Shown here: piece after piece, positions 29,347-31,894 of the stretch | Numbering within the stretch: the first letter of the stretch is position 1 | Layout of the letters: the number at the start of each line of letters is the position of its first letter | Origin: Leishmania donovani | Lineage: Eukaryota; Euglenozoa; Kinetoplastea; Trypanosomatida; Trypanosomatidae | NCBI RefSeq assembly: GCF_000227135.1 | Contig: NC_018246.1 | Location: 598,898 to 630,791, forward strand | Length of the DNA stretch: 31,894 bases | Reading direction: 5' to 3' | Program-made: the position numbers and the translations under genes | The notes under the pieces: model-generated | Databases searched by the model: none | Told to the model about the DNA's origin: nothing | Seen by the model: only the letters and a program-made list of their open reading frames with translations

Positions 29347-30220
29347 CTTTTCCTTCCGACTGACATGCACGCATATATATATATATATATATTTGCATAT
29401 ACATNNNNNNNNNNNNNNNNNNNNNNNNNNNNNNNNNNNNNNNNNNNNNNNNNNNNNNNNNNNNNNNNNNNNNNNNNNNNNNNNNNNNNNNNNNNNNNNN
29501 NNNGCTTTTCCTTCCGACTGACATGCACGCATATATATATATATATATATTTGCATATACATGCGATGGTGCAGGCGTGCCATGGACAGTGAAATGCCGA
29601 CGACGAAGGCCCGCCATCTCTCTCCCCCTCGCGTCCTCCTCCCCTTCCCAAGCCAGCAAGCGAGTGCGTCGGTCCGTGCGAATATATGTAATGCTTCTTT
29701 GGTTTCCTTTACTTCTTCCTCTTATTTATTTGTGCACGGTTTGCTCCGAGCACAACGGTGCGGCGAGATCGGAGGACAACGGCGTTTTCTTGTCGTCGTC
29801 TAGTGGCAGCGAGACCTCTGCTCTACCCGACAACGTCACTGCAGGCCTCCGCCCTCTTTGAGAGAGGGCCCCAGTGACCTTACACGGACCATTCTCTCTC
29901 GTTGTTTCCACGGTCCTTGCCTTCAGCGCAAGTCTCCTCGCCCATCCGACCTCGTTCATGTCCGCACCCGGTGAAACGGGTGGCCCCGCACGCACGCCGG
30001 CACACACAAGCGCAGGCGTATGCGCGGGTGTACGCTCTTGTATGGAAGACGCACTCTGTTCCCGCCGGTACGGCCTCGGTGTAAGCAGCACGATGGCACA
30101 CACACCGCCCAGAAGCCCGATCGACTGCAACGAATATGCTGACTCGCGAGTGGCCTCGGTGTAACTCTCTCTCTCTCCGTCCCGCCCTATCACTGTGGCG
30201 AGGGAAAGGAAGTACTCGCA
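29347..30220 (+). repeat. Right copy of ~0.8 kb direct repeat
   Basis: The segment matches 5085-5903 in the same orientation. A 99-N gap sits in its TA microsatellite, with ~58 bp repeated on both sides (29346-29404 and 29504-29561). After 30220 it leaves the homology and enters the tandem-repeat zone. Confidence 0.85.
29405..29503. other. Assembly gap (99 N) inside overlap
   Basis: The pyrimidine and TA-microsatellite sequence before the gap is repeated after it. The contig ends differ mainly in TA repeat length. Confidence 0.9.
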
Positions 30221-31383
30221 TCTATGTCGCTTCCCTCTTGTCTCCCTGTCCGTCTCTCTCTCTGCTCCGCTTGTACTTTCTCTTCCTTCAATCCATTCAT
30301 GTCCTCTTCCCCCCCCCATCCGTGACGACGTCACAAAAAAAAAATCCCCGCATAGCTGAGCGAAGCGGAAACGAGCTGACGAGAGGGAAAGAAAAGGTGG
30401 GCGCATGCAGTGCTGCCGCGTATTCGGGGCCTGCGTGGGCCACCGCCACCCATCCCCCCCCCCCCCCCCCCCCCGCCAACAGAGCCGGCATCCGCCCATG
30501 GCGCGCGCGCCANNNNNNNNNNNNNNNNNNNNNNNNNNNNNNNNNNNNNNNNNNNNNNNNNNNNNNNNNNNNNNNNNNNNNNNNNNNNNNNNNNNNNNNN
30601 NNNNNNNNNNNTCGTTCATGTCCGCACCCGGTGAAACGGGTGGCCCCGCACGCACGCCGGCACACACAAGCGCAGGCGTATGCGCGGGTGTACGCTCTTG
30701 TATGGAAGACGCACTCTGTTCCCGCCGGTACGGCCTCGGTGTAAGCAGCACGATGGCACACACACCGCCCAGAAGCCCGATCGACTGCAACGAATATGCT
30801 GACTCGCGAGTGGCCTCGGTGTAACTCTCTCTCTCTCCGTCCCGCCCTATCACTGTGGCGAGGGAAAGGAAGTACTCGCATCTATGTCGCTTCCCTCTTG
30901 TCTCCCTGTCCGTCTCTCTCTCTGCTCCGCTTGTACTTTCTCTTCCTTCAATCCATTCATGTCCTCTTCCCCCCCCCATCCGTGACGACGTCACAAAAAA
31001 AAAATCCCCGCATAGCTGAGCGAAGCGGAAACGAGCTGACGAGAGGGAAAGAAAAGGTGGGCGCATGCAGTGCTGCCGCGTATTCGGGGCCTGCGTGGGC
31101 CACCACCACCCATCCCCCGCCCCTGTGGCGAGGGAAAGGAAGTACTCGCATCTATGTCGCTTCCCTCTTGTCTCCCTGTCCGTCTCTCTCTCTGCTCCGC
31201 TTGTACTTTCTCTTCCTTCAATCCATTCATGTCCTCTTCCCCCCCCCATCCGTGACGACGTCACAAAAAAAAAATCCCCGCATAGCTGAGCGAAGCGGAA
31301 ACGAGCTGACGAGAGGGAAAGAAAAGGTGGGCGCATGCAGTGCTGCCGCGTATTCGGGGCCTGCGTGGGCCACCACCACCCAT
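29955..31383 (+). repeat. Tandem repeat zone, ~270 bp unit
   Basis: A unit starting at CTGTGGCGAGGG occurs at 30193, 30853 and 31123, giving a clean 270-bp period for the last two. Each unit holds a CT-rich run, a C7 run, a TGACGACGTCAC palindrome-like site with an A9 run, and a CCACC(A/G)CCACCCAT end. In addition 29955-30452 is repeated at 30612-31109. In the first copy the unit ends in a C20 run (~30456-30475). Copy number is not reliable in this draft assembly. Confidence 0.75.
30513..30611. other. Assembly gap (99 N)
   Basis: After the gap the sequence restarts at a point already present at 29955, so the scaffold order here is doubtful. Confidence 0.9.
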
Positions 31384-31482
31384 NNNNNNNNNNNNNNNNN
31401 NNNNNNNNNNNNNNNNNNNNNNNNNNNNNNNNNNNNNNNNNNNNNNNNNNNNNNNNNNNNNNNNNNNNNNNNNNNNNNNNNN
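31384..31482. other. Assembly gap (99 N)
   Basis: The gap separates the tandem-repeat zone from sequence with no similarity to anything else in the window. Confidence 0.95.
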
Positions 31483-31483
31483 G

Positions 31484-31894
31484 CGGGACGCACACCGGCC
31501 CAAACGGCGCGGCGACACCTGGGCCGCCACCGGAAACCCACGCCTGGGGCAGCTTCGGCGCAGCACCAAGCCCCAGCCCCCCCCCAAGACCCAACGGGGT
31601 AGGCCGCACGCCGCCAAACATGTAAGAACTTTCGGCCCTGCCGTCTGCGAGCCACCCGCGGGAATCAAGGCGCCCGGGGGGACTTGGCCCCTGACAAGGG
31701 CACGGCCATCCCAACCACCCACCCGCAGCTGGCCGCGGCAGCCAAAAGATGTGGCGCAGCCAGATGCCCAGGAAATCACCCAGTTAGCGGCAGCAATTGG
31801 CAAAACAGACGAAGGTCTGCGGGAGGCACTCGTGTGTGTAGAGCCTCCCCCCCCCCCCCGCCCCAAACACCCGCATGGCTTTCGTGCGGTTCGG
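31484..31894 (+). other. Unrecognised open frame reaching the window edge
   Basis: One + frame is open for all 137 codons from the gap to the edge, with no stop and no obvious start. Its translation is Arg/Pro-rich first, then more ordinary (31745-31833: acidic and helical, with an A-A-A-I-G-K-T-D-E-G stretch), followed by a proline run from a C14 tract. The DNA is very GC-rich, so long open frames are expected by chance, and the minus strand is also largely open. It could be a piece of a retroelement or of a real gene. I do not recognise it. Confidence 0.25.

Noticed and set aside
29955..31383. CRISPR-like array
   Set aside because: The repeats are ~270 bp without short repeat/unique spacer structure, and the genome is eukaryotic.
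29726..31714. 662-codon open frame on the minus strand
   Set aside because: It crosses two N-gaps, reads the same repeat unit several times and goes against the direction of all other genes. It is open because the repeat is GC-rich and its length is a multiple of three.

Overview
The window looks like nuclear DNA of a Leishmania or close relative (Leishmaniinae). The reasons are seen in the sequence: all convincing genes are intronless and lie on the + strand, as in a trypanosomatid directional gene cluster. They are GC-rich with high third-position GC. They are separated by long spacers full of pyrimidine tracts, (CA)n, (GT)n, (TA)n and poly-T runs, suited to trans-splicing. SIDER2-like retroposon copies are present. 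The gene set, including a trypanosomatid TBP (TRF4) and cysteine peptidase A, fits from memory the chromosome 19 block of Leishmania. The CPA protein is clearly diverged from the L. mexicana version I remember, so I do not name a species.

Layout: 1-1154 is non-coding with poly-T and CA repeats. 1155-2357 encodes a six-span PAP2-type lipid phosphate phosphatase. 3869-4135 encodes an 88-residue membrane protein. 5085-5903 is the left copy of an ~0.8 kb direct repeat whose right copy lies at 29347-30220. 6038-6532 encodes a small, possibly mitochondrial, unknown protein whose 3' end runs into a repeated SIDER-containing block (6458-8345). 9775-12018 encodes a PDZ-domain protein. 13133-14239 holds a decayed retroelement with two broken C2H2 fingers. 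It is followed by a short poly(A)-tailed element on the - strand (14240-14523) and a SIDER2-like copy (14568-15389). Then come a CDF zinc transporter (15985-17844), TBP/TRF4 (18924-19805) and an RMDN-like TPR protein (20661-21347). An inverted SIDER2-like copy follows (22162-22731). A TUTase/non-canonical poly(A) polymerase (23564-26365) has a frame-broken C-terminal tail. CPA (27502-28566) is followed in frame by a relic of the CPB-type C-terminal extension. The right end is a gap-ridden tandem-repeat zone and an unrelated-looking open frame reaching the edge.

The genes do not form a pathway; they share only the presumed polycistronic transcript. The distinctive points are the intact C-terminal-extension frame behind the CPA stop codon, the frame-broken zinc-ribbon tail of the TUTase, and two kinds of repeat pairs, one direct and one inverted, that bracket genes and could seed amplicons. 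The assembly is draft quality: nine N-gaps, at least four flanked by the same sequence on both sides, so those gaps are probably unmerged contig overlaps. No tRNA, rRNA or CRISPR was recognised.
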